Of a DNA stretch of 64,000 nucleotides, positions 36,373 to 46,111 are shown one piece after another. The stretch is from Bradyrhizobium sp. 186 (lineage in GTDB: Bacteria; Pseudomonadota; Alphaproteobacteria; Rhizobiales; Xanthobacteraceae): the NCBI RefSeq assembly GCF_023101685.1, contig NZ_CP082164.1, positions 1,612,001 through 1,676,000 of the forward strand. Reading direction: 5' to 3'. Within the stretch, counting starts at the first letter, position 1. Every line of letters begins with the position of its first letter. Position numbers and translations under genes: made by a program. The notes under the pieces are model-generated. The model was not told the origin of the DNA, made no database searches, and was given only the letters and a program-made list of their open reading frames with translations.

Positions 36373-37179
36373 ATGGAAACTCGGATGATCCGTCAGATTG
36401 AGCCCAAAACAACGACCCGCCGTGACTTGTTGCGAATGACCGGCGCGACCGCTGTAGTAGGGGGAGCTGCGCAGGTGTTTGGCACGGATGCATCTGCGCA
36501 GACGGCGATGGGAAAGATCAAGGCGATCGGGTTCGATGCGTTCACGATATTCAACCCGCTCTCGGTTGACGCGGTAATTGATGAAATCCTCCCCGGCAAA
36601 GGTACTCAGTTGGCCAGTGCCTGGCGCACGCGAATCTTCGAATATTGCTGGCTCAGGACTCTCAACCAGACTTATGTGGATTTTTGGCATATCCTGGACG
36701 ATGCGTTGGTGTTCGCGTTCAAGGCTGCGAAGATCGAGCTCAAGCCGGATGCGCGCGACAAATTCATGGATGCCTTCCTTCGCGTGAAACCTTGGCCGGA
36801 GGCGGTCGAGGCGCTTAAATCGATGCGGCAAGCAGGGATCCGACTCGCTTACGTCTCGAATCTGACCCCCAAGATGCTGACAGAAATGAGCCAGAGCGCC
36901 GGCATCCTCGATCTATTCGAGCACATTTTGAGCACCGATCGCGTGAAGGCTTACAAGCCGGACCCGCGCGCCTATCAGATGGCCGAGGTTGTGTTCAATT
37001 TGCCGCGCGAAAATATCGTGTTTGCGGCGTTCGGGGGGTGGGACGCAGCAGGTGCCAAATCGTTCGGCCTCAATACCTTCTGGGTCAATCACGTGAACGC
37101 GCCCATTGAGGAGTTGGGTGTGAGGCCTGATGCCATCGGGACGACGCTCACCGAATTGGCAAGATACGTCACTGCATAG
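36373..37179 (+). CDS. Tat-exported HAD-superfamily protein, 2-haloacid dehalogenase-like
   Basis: The 268-residue protein has a Tat signal (TTRRDLLRMTGATAVVGGAAQVFG) and a type II haloacid dehalogenase-like HAD fold. Nucleophile Asp is in IGFDAFTIFN; motif II Ser-Asn in LAYVSNLT; the conserved Lys-Pro-Asp in KAYKPDPRAYQMA; and motif IV-like FAAFGGWDAAGAKSFG. Export of a HAD enzyme is unusual but recurs in this family in rhizobia. It is 25 bp upstream of the MOSC gene, probably one operon. Confidence 0.82.
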   Translation: METRMIRQIEPKTTTRRDLLRMTGATAVVGGAAQVFGTDASAQTAMGKIKAIGFDAFTIFNPLSVDAVIDEILPGKGTQLASAWRTRIFEYCWLRTLNQTYVDFWHILDDALVFAFKAAKIELKPDARDKFMDAFLRVKPWPEAVEALKSMRQAGIRLAYVSNLTPKMLTEMSQSAGILDLFEHILSTDRVKAYKPDPRAYQMAEVVFNLPRENIVFAAFGGWDAAGAKSFGLNTFWVNHVNAPIEELGVRPDAIGTTLTELARYVTA

Positions 37180-37204
37180 CTCCCCCTGCGACGAAGTGGA
37201 CGTC

Positions 37205-37984
37205 ATGCCAGCTCAGGTTTCAGGATTGTCTAGATACCCGATCAAGCGGCTCTCATATGAGCCCCTCAACTCGGCGACATTGCAAGCTGGTCGAGATGTG
37301 TCAGGCGACAGGGCATTTGCGTTGGCGCTGCCCGCGACCGTGTTTGACGAAAGAAATCCTCAGCCGCTAAGCAAATTCGAGTTCATGGTGCTGGCACGCC
37401 AGGAAGCTTTGGCGCGGTTGAACACATCTTACGACGGTAGCACCGGGTTGTTGTCGGCGATCGACGGCACGGAAAGATTGTTGGCAAATGTCCACTGCGC
37501 CGAGGGTCGCGCCGCGATCGCAGCGTTCCTCGCACGATTTCTTCCCGAAGATCAAAAATCATCGAAGCCGCGACTCGTCACTGCGGCCAATCATTGCTTC
37601 ACCGACGTCGGGGTGCACTCGTCCGAGCTCATGCACGCTATATCGGTGCTTAACCTGGCTTCGGTTAGGGACCTCGAAGCGCGCATCGGCGAACGGCTCG
37701 ATCCGCGCAGGTTCCGGGCGAATGTTCTCGTCGAGGGACTCGATCCGTGGGTGGAAAACGAGTGGCTCAACCACGAGCTAATGCTGGGTGCCGTTCGGTG
37801 TCGGGGCATGCGGCTGACCCGCCGTTGTCCAGCCACTGAGGTCAATCCCGACAGCGCAATCCGGGACATCAATGTCCCGCGCGAGCTAATGCGCTTTTTC
37901 GGTCACATTCATCTCGGCATTTATCTTACCGTGATCAAAGGAGGAGTGTTGCGCATCGGCGACACGGTCACTGCGGCCGGCTAA
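37205..37984 (+). CDS. MOSC-domain molybdenum-cofactor sulfurase-like protein
   Basis: A 259-residue protein starts at MPAQVSGLSRYPIKRLSYEPL. The N-terminal beta-barrel (MOSC_N: YPIKRLSYE...GDRAFAL) is followed by a MOSC domain (NLASVRDLEARIGERLDPRRFRANVLVEGL...RCRGMRLTRRCPATEVNPDSAIRDINVPREL) with the conserved Cys in RCPAT. Such proteins bind or reduce on molybdenum cofactor. The first 25 residues of a longer frame overlap the HAD gene and are rejected. Confidence 0.82.
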   Translation: MPAQVSGLSRYPIKRLSYEPLNSATLQAGRDVSGDRAFALALPATVFDERNPQPLSKFEFMVLARQEALARLNTSYDGSTGLLSAIDGTERLLANVHCAEGRAAIAAFLARFLPEDQKSSKPRLVTAANHCFTDVGVHSSELMHAISVLNLASVRDLEARIGERLDPRRFRANVLVEGLDPWVENEWLNHELMLGAVRCRGMRLTRRCPATEVNPDSAIRDINVPRELMRFFGHIHLGIYLTVIKGGVLRIGDTVTAAG

Positions 37985-38202
37985 GCAACCAGCACGACAC
38001 GGTGATCCAGCCTCGTGCGCGTCGCAGGAGGGGTATCGTCGATTTTGGGGCTGGGCGGTGCGCCAGCCGTCCACGAGCCATTGGTGAAATAACCCGAACA
38101 GGCATAGCGATCATAGCCGCGCAGTGAGTAGGGCCCCTCGCAAGTTTCTCGAGCAAGCTTGCGTCGTCTTGTTCAATCTAAACCTAAAACGAGGAATTCG
38201 TC

Positions 38203-38676
38203 GTGACTGAGACCCGTCCCCCATTTCCACCTTTTACTCGTGAAAGCGCCATGCAAAAGGTGCGAGGCGCCGAAGACGGTTGGAATTCCTGCGATCCTGA
38301 ACGGGTCGCGCTCGTCTATACTCCGGAGAGTTACTGGCGAAATCGATCAGAGTTTATCCGAGGTCGCTCGGAGATAGTCGCGTTCCTTAGGCGCAAATGG
38401 ACGAAGGAGCTCGATTACCGCCTGATTAAGGAACTCTGGGCATTCACGGAGAATCGGATCGCTGTGCGGTTTGCCTACGAATGGCATGACGATAGCGAAA
38501 GCTGGTTTCGTTCGTACGGGAATGAAAACTGGGAGTTCGCCGCCAATGGATTGATGGAAAAGCGCTTTGCTTGCATCAACGATCTTCCGATCAGGGAATC
38601 TGAGCGCAAATTCCATTGGGATCGTTCACGACCGCGTCCCGCGGACCATCCAGGGCTCTCAGAACTCGGGCTTTGA
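38203..38676 (+). CDS. DUF1348 (SnoaL/NTF2-like) protein
   Basis: A GTG start with GAGG upstream gives 157 residues ending GLSELGL. The sequence [35 protein letters not shown] through [20 protein letters not shown] is the full DUF1348 pattern, a compact NTF2-like cone fold that often binds small ligands. Cytoplasmic; function not established. Confidence 0.85.
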   Translation: MTETRPPFPPFTRESAMQKVRGAEDGWNSCDPERVALVYTPESYWRNRSEFIRGRSEIVAFLRRKWTKELDYRLIKELWAFTENRIAVRFAYEWHDDSESWFRSYGNENWEFAANGLMEKRFACINDLPIRESERKFHWDRSRPRPADHPGLSELGL

Positions 38677-38933
38677 GGCTCACGCATAGGGCGTGCATGT
38701 GTGCGCAGCTAGTTTGCCCCGTTTGAGGTGGCCTGCGGAGCAACGCCGGCGAATGTCGCTTCTTGCGGCAAGAAGCTCCGAAAGTCGATATGCTCCTCCT
38801 TCGTGGAACTGCAGTATGGGCGACTTACGATTTCTGGTATCCGAGCAAGCTCGTCTCGAGAATCCAAAAGTTGCTGCGCCGAAACGACCACCGATTGAGA
38901 ATCGATGGCCGCCTCCGTCCACGTCGTGCTTGG

Positions 38934-39908
38934 CTATGCAACGGGCACGAAAGTATAACCCGCGCCGTCCGTCACAATCTTACCAACGGCCGGGAACGGG
39001 AAATGGTAGCCGGTAACGAGCGCATTATCGGCTACGACACGATCGAACAGCTTGCGCCGCGTCGCTTCCGCAAGAACTGGGTTAGCATCGATTGCGCCGT
39101 GCCAATTCGGGTGCTTCGCGAACAGGGCGGGCATGTTCGTCGTGTCACTCAGCACCATCAGCTGCTCGCTACCTGATGCGACATGGAATGCGGTGTGGCC
39201 CGGCGTGTGGCCTGGTGCCGCGATCGAGCGGATGGCCGGAATAACTTCCGTATCCCACTCGTATTGCTTCAACTTGTCCTTCAGGAGTGGGAACATCGCC
39301 TGAAGTCTTTTGGGCAGGCCATGCTGCTTCTCAGGAAGCTTGGTGAAGATGCTTTCATCCATCCAGAACTTATACTCGTTGCTTGGTACGTAAACCACGG
39401 CATTCGGGAATGTCGGCGTGTTATCTGGAGCTTTGCTCATAAGCCCGAAAACGTGGTCCGGATGGAAATGCGAAACGATCACCTTCGTGATCTGTTCCGG
39501 CTTGATACCGGCTGCCGCCATATTGGCGATCATCGCTCCGGCTGTGGGCTGAAACTGACCGCCCGTGCCGGCATCGAACAGAACCGTTTCGTTGCCGAGC
39601 TTGACCAAGGTGACATTAAATGGAATCGGCACGACTTCATTCGCGATTCCAGCGGCCGCCAGCGCGGCTTTGGTTTCGTCAACGGACACATCCTTGATAA
39701 ATGACGGATCGTGAGGTTTCTCCCAAACGCCATCGTTTAAGATGAACCCCTCGACCTTACCGAACTTGAACGGGCGAAAGCCCTTGCCGGATTCCGGTCC
39801 CTTTTGGGCGAGCGCAGCCTCGATGAACGAGACCGGTTTGGGCAGGCCGAACGCTGCTCCTGCAACTGCTGCCGTCAACAGAGCGTTCCGGCGGGTTAGA
39901 TTTAGCAT
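38934..39908 (-). CDS. Exported metallo-beta-lactamase-fold hydrolase
   Basis: From the ATG at 39908 the 324-residue protein has a Tat-like signal (LTRRNALLTAAVAGAAFGLP) and a metallo-beta-lactamase fold: TVLFDAGTGG, the zinc motif SHFHPDHVFG (HxHxDH), the distal His in APGHTPGHT, the bridging Asp in VLSDTTN and the last His in TGYHFPFP. Similar to quorum-quenching lactonase-like and methyl parathion hydrolase-like proteins. The signal and the HxHxDH support a periplasmic enzyme. Confidence 0.87.
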   Translation of the reverse strand: MLNLTRRNALLTAAVAGAAFGLPKPVSFIEAALAQKGPESGKGFRPFKFGKVEGFILNDGVWEKPHDPSFIKDVSVDETKAALAAAGIANEVVPIPFNVTLVKLGNETVLFDAGTGGQFQPTAGAMIANMAAAGIKPEQITKVIVSHFHPDHVFGLMSKAPDNTPTFPNAVVYVPSNEYKFWMDESIFTKLPEKQHGLPKRLQAMFPLLKDKLKQYEWDTEVIPAIRSIAAPGHTPGHTAFHVASGSEQLMVLSDTTNMPALFAKHPNWHGAIDANPVLAEATRRKLFDRVVADNALVTGYHFPFPAVGKIVTDGAGYTFVPVA

Positions 39909-40016
39909 CGCTGTCTCCTTACTTTTTCTGCGAGGACGGCCATTCGCGGTCCGCCGGCCGAAGCCGGCATCTCGTGTCAAGCGATCGCAAACTTTCTATT
40001 GGGGAATTTTGGCATC

Positions 40017-40961
40017 CTAACCCTCCGTCCCCAGATGCGGCGAGTAGCTGACAAAGTCGAACAAATGCGGAAATGCATGCTCGCGGTTCAAGACGCATTG
40101 GATGTCGAGAAAGATGAGCCTCTCAATCCCAGCGGACCGCATCGTCTCCGAAACGTCCCAGCAGATCCTAGCTCTACCGATGATGTGCAGCATCCGGCCG
40201 CTCTGGAAGTCGATGAATAGAAGCCCGGCGCGCGCGTCCGTTTCCAGATTGCCAAGCGTATTGAATAGCAAGTTGCCGCTATAATCCGGGAAGCTAAGTT
40301 CGTTTGGCGATATCACCCGCACGAAGCCGGGACGCCCGCCGCGGTGGGAGACGTCGAGACCTTGCGAGGATTCTTGCGGGTCGAGCTGCGGCGACCGAGA
40401 TGCGATAAAGAAAGTGTCGGCCTCGGTAATGAAGCTAACCTCGTCATCGCCCAGATGGGAAGCCGTTCGGGTTTCGGGCGCGAGCCTGGAGCAGATCCGC
40501 GACCGTTCGCTACGTGCCTGAATGTATTTCGGGCAATTTCCAAAGCTCTGTTGAACCCTGATCGAGAAACCTTCGCCGATAACGCAATTTTCGATGCGGC
40601 CGTTGACCCGGTTTCGGCGACGCGTCGAAAGCTCGATTCCGAGGCCCCCGACCGGAGCACCATCTCGAATACACGAATGCAAGGGGTCACCCGGATCGGG
40701 CCATGACTTGATGGTGAGCAGATTCGCGTCCGAAGAATTCATGAACCCTGGAGGGCCGGACAAAGTGGTGGCCCAGGGGTGTCCGTTCTGGTCCGCCATT
40801 CCCACGACCATAAACGGTAGCGCAGCGAAGAACGCTCGATGCTGCTCCGGCATGTAGTCTCGGATGACTGCGCGCCCTCTGAGTTCCATGCGATCACGTA
40901 CGCCGGCCAGGCTTTGGATCGTTTGCTCGCCGGCGTGAAAGGGAGACGTGGCCTTCATCAT
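40017..40961 (-). CDS. Pyridoxamine 5'-phosphate oxidase-family FMN-binding protein
   Basis: The 314-residue protein has a split-barrel flavin domain: HRAFFAALPFMVVGMADQNGHPWATTLSGPPGFM, ADTFFIASRSPQ, and LSFPDYSGNLLFNTLGNLETDARAGLLFIDF near the C-terminus. It belongs to the two-lobed class that often sits next to ferredoxin reductase domains, which are absent here. Divergent from a TetR regulator gene (ATG at 41091), which probably controls it. Confidence 0.82.
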   Translation of the reverse strand: MMKATSPFHAGEQTIQSLAGVRDRMELRGRAVIRDYMPEQHRAFFAALPFMVVGMADQNGHPWATTLSGPPGFMNSSDANLLTIKSWPDPGDPLHSCIRDGAPVGGLGIELSTRRRNRVNGRIENCVIGEGFSIRVQQSFGNCPKYIQARSERSRICSRLAPETRTASHLGDDEVSFITEADTFFIASRSPQLDPQESSQGLDVSHRGGRPGFVRVISPNELSFPDYSGNLLFNTLGNLETDARAGLLFIDFQSGRMLHIIGRARICWDVSETMRSAGIERLIFLDIQCVLNREHAFPHLFDFVSYSPHLGTEG

Positions 40962-41090
40962 AATAATTCCATCATGGCCGCGCGCCTTGAGAAAACATGG
41001 CTGATCCCCATTATCGCCAGTTGTCTTTACGTACTAGTAGTTACACAATACAATCACGTTCGGTTGATTCGACGCGATCATGAGGATGTC

Positions 41091-41654
41091 ATGAAGGCGA
41101 AGGGCGAGCTTGTTAAGGCGGCCAAGAAATTGATGTGGGAGCGCGGCTACGAGGGCGTAAGTCCGCGCGACTTGCTGGAAGAAAGTGGTGCAGGGCAAGG
41201 CAGTCTCTATCACCACTTCAAGGGAAAGCTGGACCTCGCGTCGGTGGCTCTGGGTGAGGTGTCCGATGAAATGTGTGAGTTCGCGCGCGAGACCGTCGGA
41301 ACGGATGGTTCTGGGTTGGATCGCGTCTTCCGCTTTCTCGACGTTGCTCGCGACGGGCTAAAAGGTTGCAGGATGGGTAGATTTGCTTGCGAGTCGTCCA
41401 TCGCCGAGGCTTCGTTGAGGAAACCGGTCGAACGTTATTTCCGCGAACTGCAGCAGCTTCTTGCGGCAGCTCTTCGTGAAGCTCAAGCCAACGGAGAAAT
41501 CGCGAAACGACTCGATGCCAACGAGCTTGCGCTGATGCTCATAACTGTCGTGCAGGGCGGCTTCGTCGTTTCGAGGGTTTACCGCGATCGAAACGCCATC
41601 AATCAGGCCACTGAGATGGCCAAGTCCTTGCTCAAACCGCTCCCTCGCCGTTGA
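41091..41654 (+). CDS. TetR-family regulator
   Basis: The 187-residue protein from the ATG at 41091 starts directly before the HTH: LVKAAKKLMWERGYEGVSPRDLLEESGAGQGSLYHHFKGK. Its C-domain includes AAALREAQANGEIAKRLDANELALMLITVVQGGFVVSRVYRD. A longer frame from 40839 adds 84 residues over the divergent gene and is rejected. A partial copy of its 3' end lies at 45891-46058. Confidence 0.87.
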   Translation: MKAKGELVKAAKKLMWERGYEGVSPRDLLEESGAGQGSLYHHFKGKLDLASVALGEVSDEMCEFARETVGTDGSGLDRVFRFLDVARDGLKGCRMGRFACESSIAEASLRKPVERYFRELQQLLAAALREAQANGEIAKRLDANELALMLITVVQGGFVVSRVYRDRNAINQATEMAKSLLKPLPRR

Positions 41655-41747
41655 GCAGGAGGTGGCGGTCTTCGGGTTGAAATAGACGCCGGGTGATATT
41701 GAACGGTTTCTCCCTTTCCCATCACTTTACCCTAGGTAGGCGCCTCC

Positions 41748-42782
41748 ATGACCGAGACACTCGACTTGCATCTTCGGCGTATGCCTCGCGTCGCTCTACT
41801 TGATCTAGCGACTCCGATCCAAAGGCTTCGACGAATTGAAGCTGCGCTAGGGGAGCAGTTGAACGGAATTGGTCTCTTTGTGAAGCGGGATGATGTGATG
41901 GGCCTTGGTGGAGGCGGCAACAAGTTGCGGAAGCTCGAATTCCTGTTGGGCGATGCTATTGCACAAGGCGCGGATACCATCATCACCGTTGGCGGACGAC
42001 AGTCCAACCACGCGCGGCTGACGGCTGCTGCTGCCGCTCGCTACGGGCTGCGTTGTGAATTGGTTCTCGGGCGCGTGGTAGCGCGCGACGACGAAGACTA
42101 TACGGAGAATGGTAACATCATTCTCGATGATTTGTTCGGCGCGACAATTCACGATGTTGCCGGTAACGTGAGCACGCTGGCCGTCGCCGAGGAGCGCGCA
42201 GAAATTCTCCGGGCGAGCGGCCGGAAGGTCTACGTAGCTCCGACCGGGGGGTCGTCCTCAGTAGGGTGTCTTGGCTACGCAGCATGCGCGAGTGAAATTG
42301 CGGCACAATCGGCTGCGCAGGACATCCATTTTCAGCACATCATCGTGCCAAATGGCAGCGGCGGGATGCATGCTGGCCTGTCGGCGGGCTTCGCCGCCCT
42401 CGGCGCAGGTGCAGCCAAAGTCAAGTCGTTTGCGGTGCTGGCAAGAGTTGAGGACGCTCGCCGCGGGACACTTGAAAAAATCAACGCGACGTTGGAGCTG
42501 CTTGAATCTCCCGGTGTTTCCCTTGACGAAGTCAATATTAGCGGCGCACAGCTTGGCGAGGGTTACGGCATTCCGACAGAGGCCATGAAAAAGGCGGTTC
42601 GGCTCATGGCTCGCCAGGAGGGCCTTCTCCTTGACCCGGTCTATTCGGGAAAGGCCTTCGCGGGCTTGCTGGACGACATTGCTAATGGAGCCCTCACGCC
42701 TGGACAAAATGTGCTGTTCATCATGTCTGGCGGAACTCCGGCGCTATTCGCCTATCGAAAGGAATTTCGGCCTGGCGAGTAA
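41748..42782 (+). CDS. D-cysteine desulfhydrase / ACC deaminase-family PLP enzyme
   Basis: The 344-residue enzyme has the fold type II PLP pattern: the Schiff-base Lys in LGGGGNKLRKLEFL, the substrate loop GGRQSNHARLTAAAAAR, the phosphate loop NGSGGMHAGLSAG, and the C-terminal FIMSGGTPALF. Family members release pyruvate, ammonia and H2S from D-cysteine or deaminate 1-aminocyclopropane-1-carboxylate. The two cannot be told apart by eye. It follows the TetR gene by 93 bp. Confidence 0.85.
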   Translation: MTETLDLHLRRMPRVALLDLATPIQRLRRIEAALGEQLNGIGLFVKRDDVMGLGGGGNKLRKLEFLLGDAIAQGADTIITVGGRQSNHARLTAAAAARYGLRCELVLGRVVARDDEDYTENGNIILDDLFGATIHDVAGNVSTLAVAEERAEILRASGRKVYVAPTGGSSSVGCLGYAACASEIAAQSAAQDIHFQHIIVPNGSGGMHAGLSAGFAALGAGAAKVKSFAVLARVEDARRGTLEKINATLELLESPGVSLDEVNISGAQLGEGYGIPTEAMKKAVRLMARQEGLLLDPVYSGKAFAGLLDDIANGALTPGQNVLFIMSGGTPALFAYRKEFRPGE

Positions 42783-43004
42783 AAAATACCGTCTAAGATC
42801 AAGATAGGAAATCACAACCGAGGCCGGGGGACGATACGTCGTTGCCATGAAGACGTCGGTGCGATCTTATTCCAGGAGGGCGCCGGTCTAGCGATGCAGG
42901 AGATCGAGAGTTTGGATGTCTTGGCCATTGCTATGGAGCCCGAACCCTTTGACCGGCAAAGTTCGGTTGCCCTCGCGGCAACGTCGGTATGTAGCTCGTT
43001 TCGT

Positions 43005-43904
43005 CTAAGGTAAGGTCCACAAGGGGCTCTTCCAGGCCCTCAACGCTTCAAGGAATACGTGTAGCCTTGAAGGCAAGAAATTCCTTGTGGGATAGACGGC
43101 GTGCACTTCGAGTTGCCTCGAAGCCCAGTCGGGCAGCAACCTCACAAGTTCGCCTTTTTCGATCTTGTCGTTGCAATAGGTCGAGGGCAAAAGACCGATG
43201 CCGTGCCCTCGATAGACAAACGTGCTGACCGATTGGAAGTCTCGACTCGAAATAGGGCCGGCGACCCGGATTTCCGCCCGTTTGCGTCCATTCAGCAATT
43301 CCCACTCCGCTTCGTTGTTCTTGCCGTTGAGCAGGACACACTGATGTAGCCCGAGGTCGGCGGGCTTGGTTGGAGGCTTGCGATCCTTCAAATATTCAGG
43401 AGAGGCAACGACATAGCGAACCTGGCTACCAAGCTTCTTGGCAATCAAGCTCGAGTCTTTCAGTTCACCAAAGCGAATGCCGACATCGACATTTTCCGCG
43501 ATCAGATCCAGGAACAGATTGGTGATGAAAAGGTCGACCTTGATCCTCGGATAAAGTTTCAGGAAATCGGAGATAAACTCAAGAAATGGATCTTGCCCTA
43601 AAACTACGGGCACGGAGATCTTGAGTGCCCCCTCCGGCTTCCTCTGGGTTTGTGTCAAAACCCGCTCAGCGTCGAATAAGAGGTTCAGCGGCTCACTGCA
43701 TTGGTGGAAATAATCCTGCCCTTGCGAAGTAAGCGCGAGCTTTCGCGTCGTCCTTTGCAGCAGCGTGACACCCAGTTCCGACTCGAGTGCAGATACCTTC
43801 CGGCTCACGGTGGAAACCGGCATGCCAAGAGCGTGCGAAGCGCGGCTAAAGCTCCCGAGCTGCGCGACCTTCACGAATACAGCAATGTCATTCAAATCGG
43901 CCAT
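43005..43904 (-). CDS. LysR-family regulator
   Basis: The 299-residue LysR protein has an N-terminal winged HTH (VFVKVAQLGSFSRASHALGMPVSTVSRKVSALESELGVTLLQRTTRKL) and a periplasmic-binding-like effector domain. It diverges from the ohr-SDR-ridA operon 119 bp away and is its likely regulator. It belongs to the group that represses or activates nearby SDR/glutathione genes. Confidence 0.9.
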   Translation of the reverse strand: MADLNDIAVFVKVAQLGSFSRASHALGMPVSTVSRKVSALESELGVTLLQRTTRKLALTSQGQDYFHQCSEPLNLLFDAERVLTQTQRKPEGALKISVPVVLGQDPFLEFISDFLKLYPRIKVDLFITNLFLDLIAENVDVGIRFGELKDSSLIAKKLGSQVRYVVASPEYLKDRKPPTKPADLGLHQCVLLNGKNNEAEWELLNGRKRAEIRVAGPISSRDFQSVSTFVYRGHGIGLLPSTYCNDKIEKGELVRLLPDWASRQLEVHAVYPTRNFLPSRLHVFLEALRAWKSPLWTLP

Positions 43905-44023
43905 TTCGGCGATTTTCCCATAAATGGAAATGTAATTCCAGATATTTCCGCCTAATCAATCAGGCCGGCAGCGCCCATTCTCCTCCCAACAGCGAACAAC
44001 AAGCCCATGAAGAGGAGAAAGCC

Positions 44024-44458
44024 ATGCCAACCAATGTTCTATACAGAACCAATGCCACAGCGACGGGAGGCCGTGTCGGTCATGCCACGACGCCCGACGG
44101 AAACCTGAAGGTCAGCCTGACCCGGCCCAAGGAGCTCGGTGGCGACGGTGCCCCGGGCACCAATCCGGAGCAGTTGTTTGCTGCGGGTTATGCCGCCTGC
44201 TTTCTGAGCTCGATGCAGTTCGTCGCGACACAAGGTGGCCCGAAGGTGCCGGCCGATACCACCGTCAAAGCAACTGTGGGAATTGGTCCGCGCGCCGAGG
44301 GCGGTTTCGGCCTTGAGGTCGGCCTCGCGGTTCTTCTGCCCGGGCTGGCAAAAGCTGATGCCGAGACGCTGGTGCAGAAGGCTCATCAGATCTGCCCCTA
44401 CTCGAATGCGACGCGGAACAGCCTCGACGTGCGCGTAGACATCGTCGCAGCGCAATGA
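44024..44458 (+). CDS. ohr: Ohr-type organic hydroperoxide reductase (OsmC family)
   Basis: The 144-residue protein has both catalytic Cys of the Ohr/OsmC family, in AAGYAACFLSSMQF and HQICPYSNATR, with the conserved Arg/Glu region (GGDGAPGTNPEQLFA). It reduces organic hydroperoxides with lipoamide or thiols. It is the first gene of a three-gene operon with an SDR and RidA. The GGAGAA-type leader supports the start. Confidence 0.92.
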   Translation: MPTNVLYRTNATATGGRVGHATTPDGNLKVSLTRPKELGGDGAPGTNPEQLFAAGYAACFLSSMQFVATQGGPKVPADTTVKATVGIGPRAEGGFGLEVGLAVLLPGLAKADAETLVQKAHQICPYSNATRNSLDVRVDIVAAQ

Positions 44459-44523
44459 AGTTTCGAGCGGAAGGTTCAAGCGACTGACCTTCCGACGATC
44501 AACCCAAAACAACGGAGAATATC

Positions 44524-45243
44524 ATGAGCAAGACAGTTATCGTAACAGGTGCTTCCCAGGGCATCGGTGCCGGCGTCGTGAAGGCTTTCCTCGACAAGGG
44601 CTACAACGTCGTCGCGACATCTCGCAGCGTGAGCAAGTCAAAGGAACTGCCGACGTCCGCCAAGCTCGCGCTGGTTGACGGCGATATCGGTGATGCATCG
44701 GTGGCCGCGAAGGTTGCTCAGACCGCAATCAGCAAGTTCGGTTCGATCGACGCGCTGGTCAACAATGCCGGCATCTTCTTTCCCAAGGCATTTACCGATT
44801 ATACGGGTGAAGATCTGAAGAAGCTGTCGTCAACCAACCTGGAAGGTTATCTTTACATCACGCAACATGCCGTGAAGCAGATGCTGGCCCAGAAGTCGGG
44901 CGGCAGTGTCGTCGGCGTCACCTCGTCGCTGGTCGAAAACCCGATTGCAGGCCTAACCGTTTCGGTGCCGATGATCACCAAAGGCGGCCTGGAGGCCATG
45001 ACCCGCAACCTGGCAGTCGAATATGCGAAGCAGGGCATCCGCTTTAACACGGTCGCGCCCGGCATGGTGGACACCCCCCTGCACAAGGACGACCCGCACG
45101 AGTTTCTGAAGACTCTTGCCCCGTTGGGCACGGTCTCTAGCGTCAAGGATATCGTCGATGCGATCGTCTATCTGACCGAAGCGCAGAATGTTACCGGGGA
45201 ATCGCTGCACGTTGATGGCGGCGCGCATTCCGGAAGATGGTAA
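44524..45243 (+). CDS. Short-chain dehydrogenase/reductase-like protein lacking the usual Tyr
   Basis: The 239-residue SDR has the cofactor site TGASQGIGAGVV and NNAG. The Ser region VVGVTSSLVENP is present, but the YxxxK catalytic motif reads SVPMITKGG, with Pro where Tyr is expected four residues before the Lys. The C-terminus (GESLHVDGGAHSGRW) is normal. It could bind NAD(P) without classical catalysis or use another residue. It overlaps the ridA start by 7 bp. Confidence 0.88.
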   Translation: MSKTVIVTGASQGIGAGVVKAFLDKGYNVVATSRSVSKSKELPTSAKLALVDGDIGDASVAAKVAQTAISKFGSIDALVNNAGIFFPKAFTDYTGEDLKKLSSTNLEGYLYITQHAVKQMLAQKSGGSVVGVTSSLVENPIAGLTVSVPMITKGGLEAMTRNLAVEYAKQGIRFNTVAPGMVDTPLHKDDPHEFLKTLAPLGTVSSVKDIVDAIVYLTEAQNVTGESLHVDGGAHSGRW

Positions 45244-45701
45244 GCGCGGAAGTCAGCCTGCGGGAGTTGGGTATCCAACTCCCGCAGGCACCCAAGCCTT
45301 TCGGCGCGTACGTCGCGGCAGTGCAGACCGGCAATCTGCTGTTCCTCACCGGCATGCTACCCGTCGAAAACCAGAAGCCGAAATTTGTTGGACGTATCGG
45401 CAAGGAGCTGGACGGCGCGGCAGGCCGGGAGGCGGCGGAGCTCGCAGCTCTCAATGCCTTGGCTGTTGCCAGAGAGAGTCTAGGATCGCTTGACAAGGTC
45501 GCACGCGTTGTCAGGCTTGGCGTCTATATTGCGACCTCGGGCGATCTTGTTGATCAGCCAAGCGTGGCGGACGGTGCCTCTGAACTGTTCAACAAGGTGT
45601 TTTGCCCGAACAAGATGTCAGCTCGGCTTGTGATAGGCGTTGCAAGGTTGCCGATGGACACGCCGGTCGAATTAGAGGTCATCATGGAGACGAAGTCGTA
45701 A
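45237..45701 (+). CDS. RidA/YjgF-family protein
   Basis: The 154-residue protein has family features: GAYVAAVQTGNLLFLTGMLPVEN at the start, RVVRLGVYIATSGDLVDQP in the middle, ARLVIGVARLPMDTPVELEVIMET at the end, with the conserved Arg before the final strand. RidA proteins hydrolyse reactive enamines/imines. It is the last gene of the ohr operon. Confidence 0.88.
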   Translation: MVSAEVSLRELGIQLPQAPKPFGAYVAAVQTGNLLFLTGMLPVENQKPKFVGRIGKELDGAAGREAAELAALNALAVARESLGSLDKVARVVRLGVYIATSGDLVDQPSVADGASELFNKVFCPNKMSARLVIGVARLPMDTPVELEVIMETKS

Positions 45702-45890
45702 GTTGCGGACCGACCTCAGCGGAATGCTGATGTCGGTCTCAACTATCGCGCTGAAGTCGATTGGTAGAAGTGAGACCTTCACGCGACGAGAGGGTTTCTC
45801 CGCCACCTGGTGGTATGGTTTGAGCTTTTGACCGTACCAAGCTATTTGCGGAGCCTAGGGTGCTTCGCCATCCATTCGCGCGGGCCGGGC

Positions 45891-46058
45891 TACTTCCTCA
45901 AACTCCAGGAGATCCTCGCACACAGCCTCCGTGAGGCGCAAACCAACGGCGAGCTCGTGAAACGTCTCGACGCCAGCGAGCTTGCGATGACGCTCATCGC
46001 TGTGGTGCAGGGCGGCTTCGTGGTTTCGAGGGTCTACCGAGATGGGAACGCCATCAAT
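45891..46058 (+). pseudogene. 3' fragment of a TetR regulator, copy of the one at 41091
   Basis: Fifty-six codons (YFLKLQEILAHSLREAQTN...VVQGGFVVSRVYRDGNAIN) match the C-terminal domain of the TetR protein at 41091-41654 at about 75% of residues, with clear DNA similarity. No HTH precedes it and the reading continues out of homology after AIN. It is a remnant of a duplicated regulator. Confidence 0.8.
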
Positions 46059-46111
46059 CGAGTGAGAGCGACAGTAATCGCTGCTCAAATCTCTGCCGCG
46101 GACATAATGAC

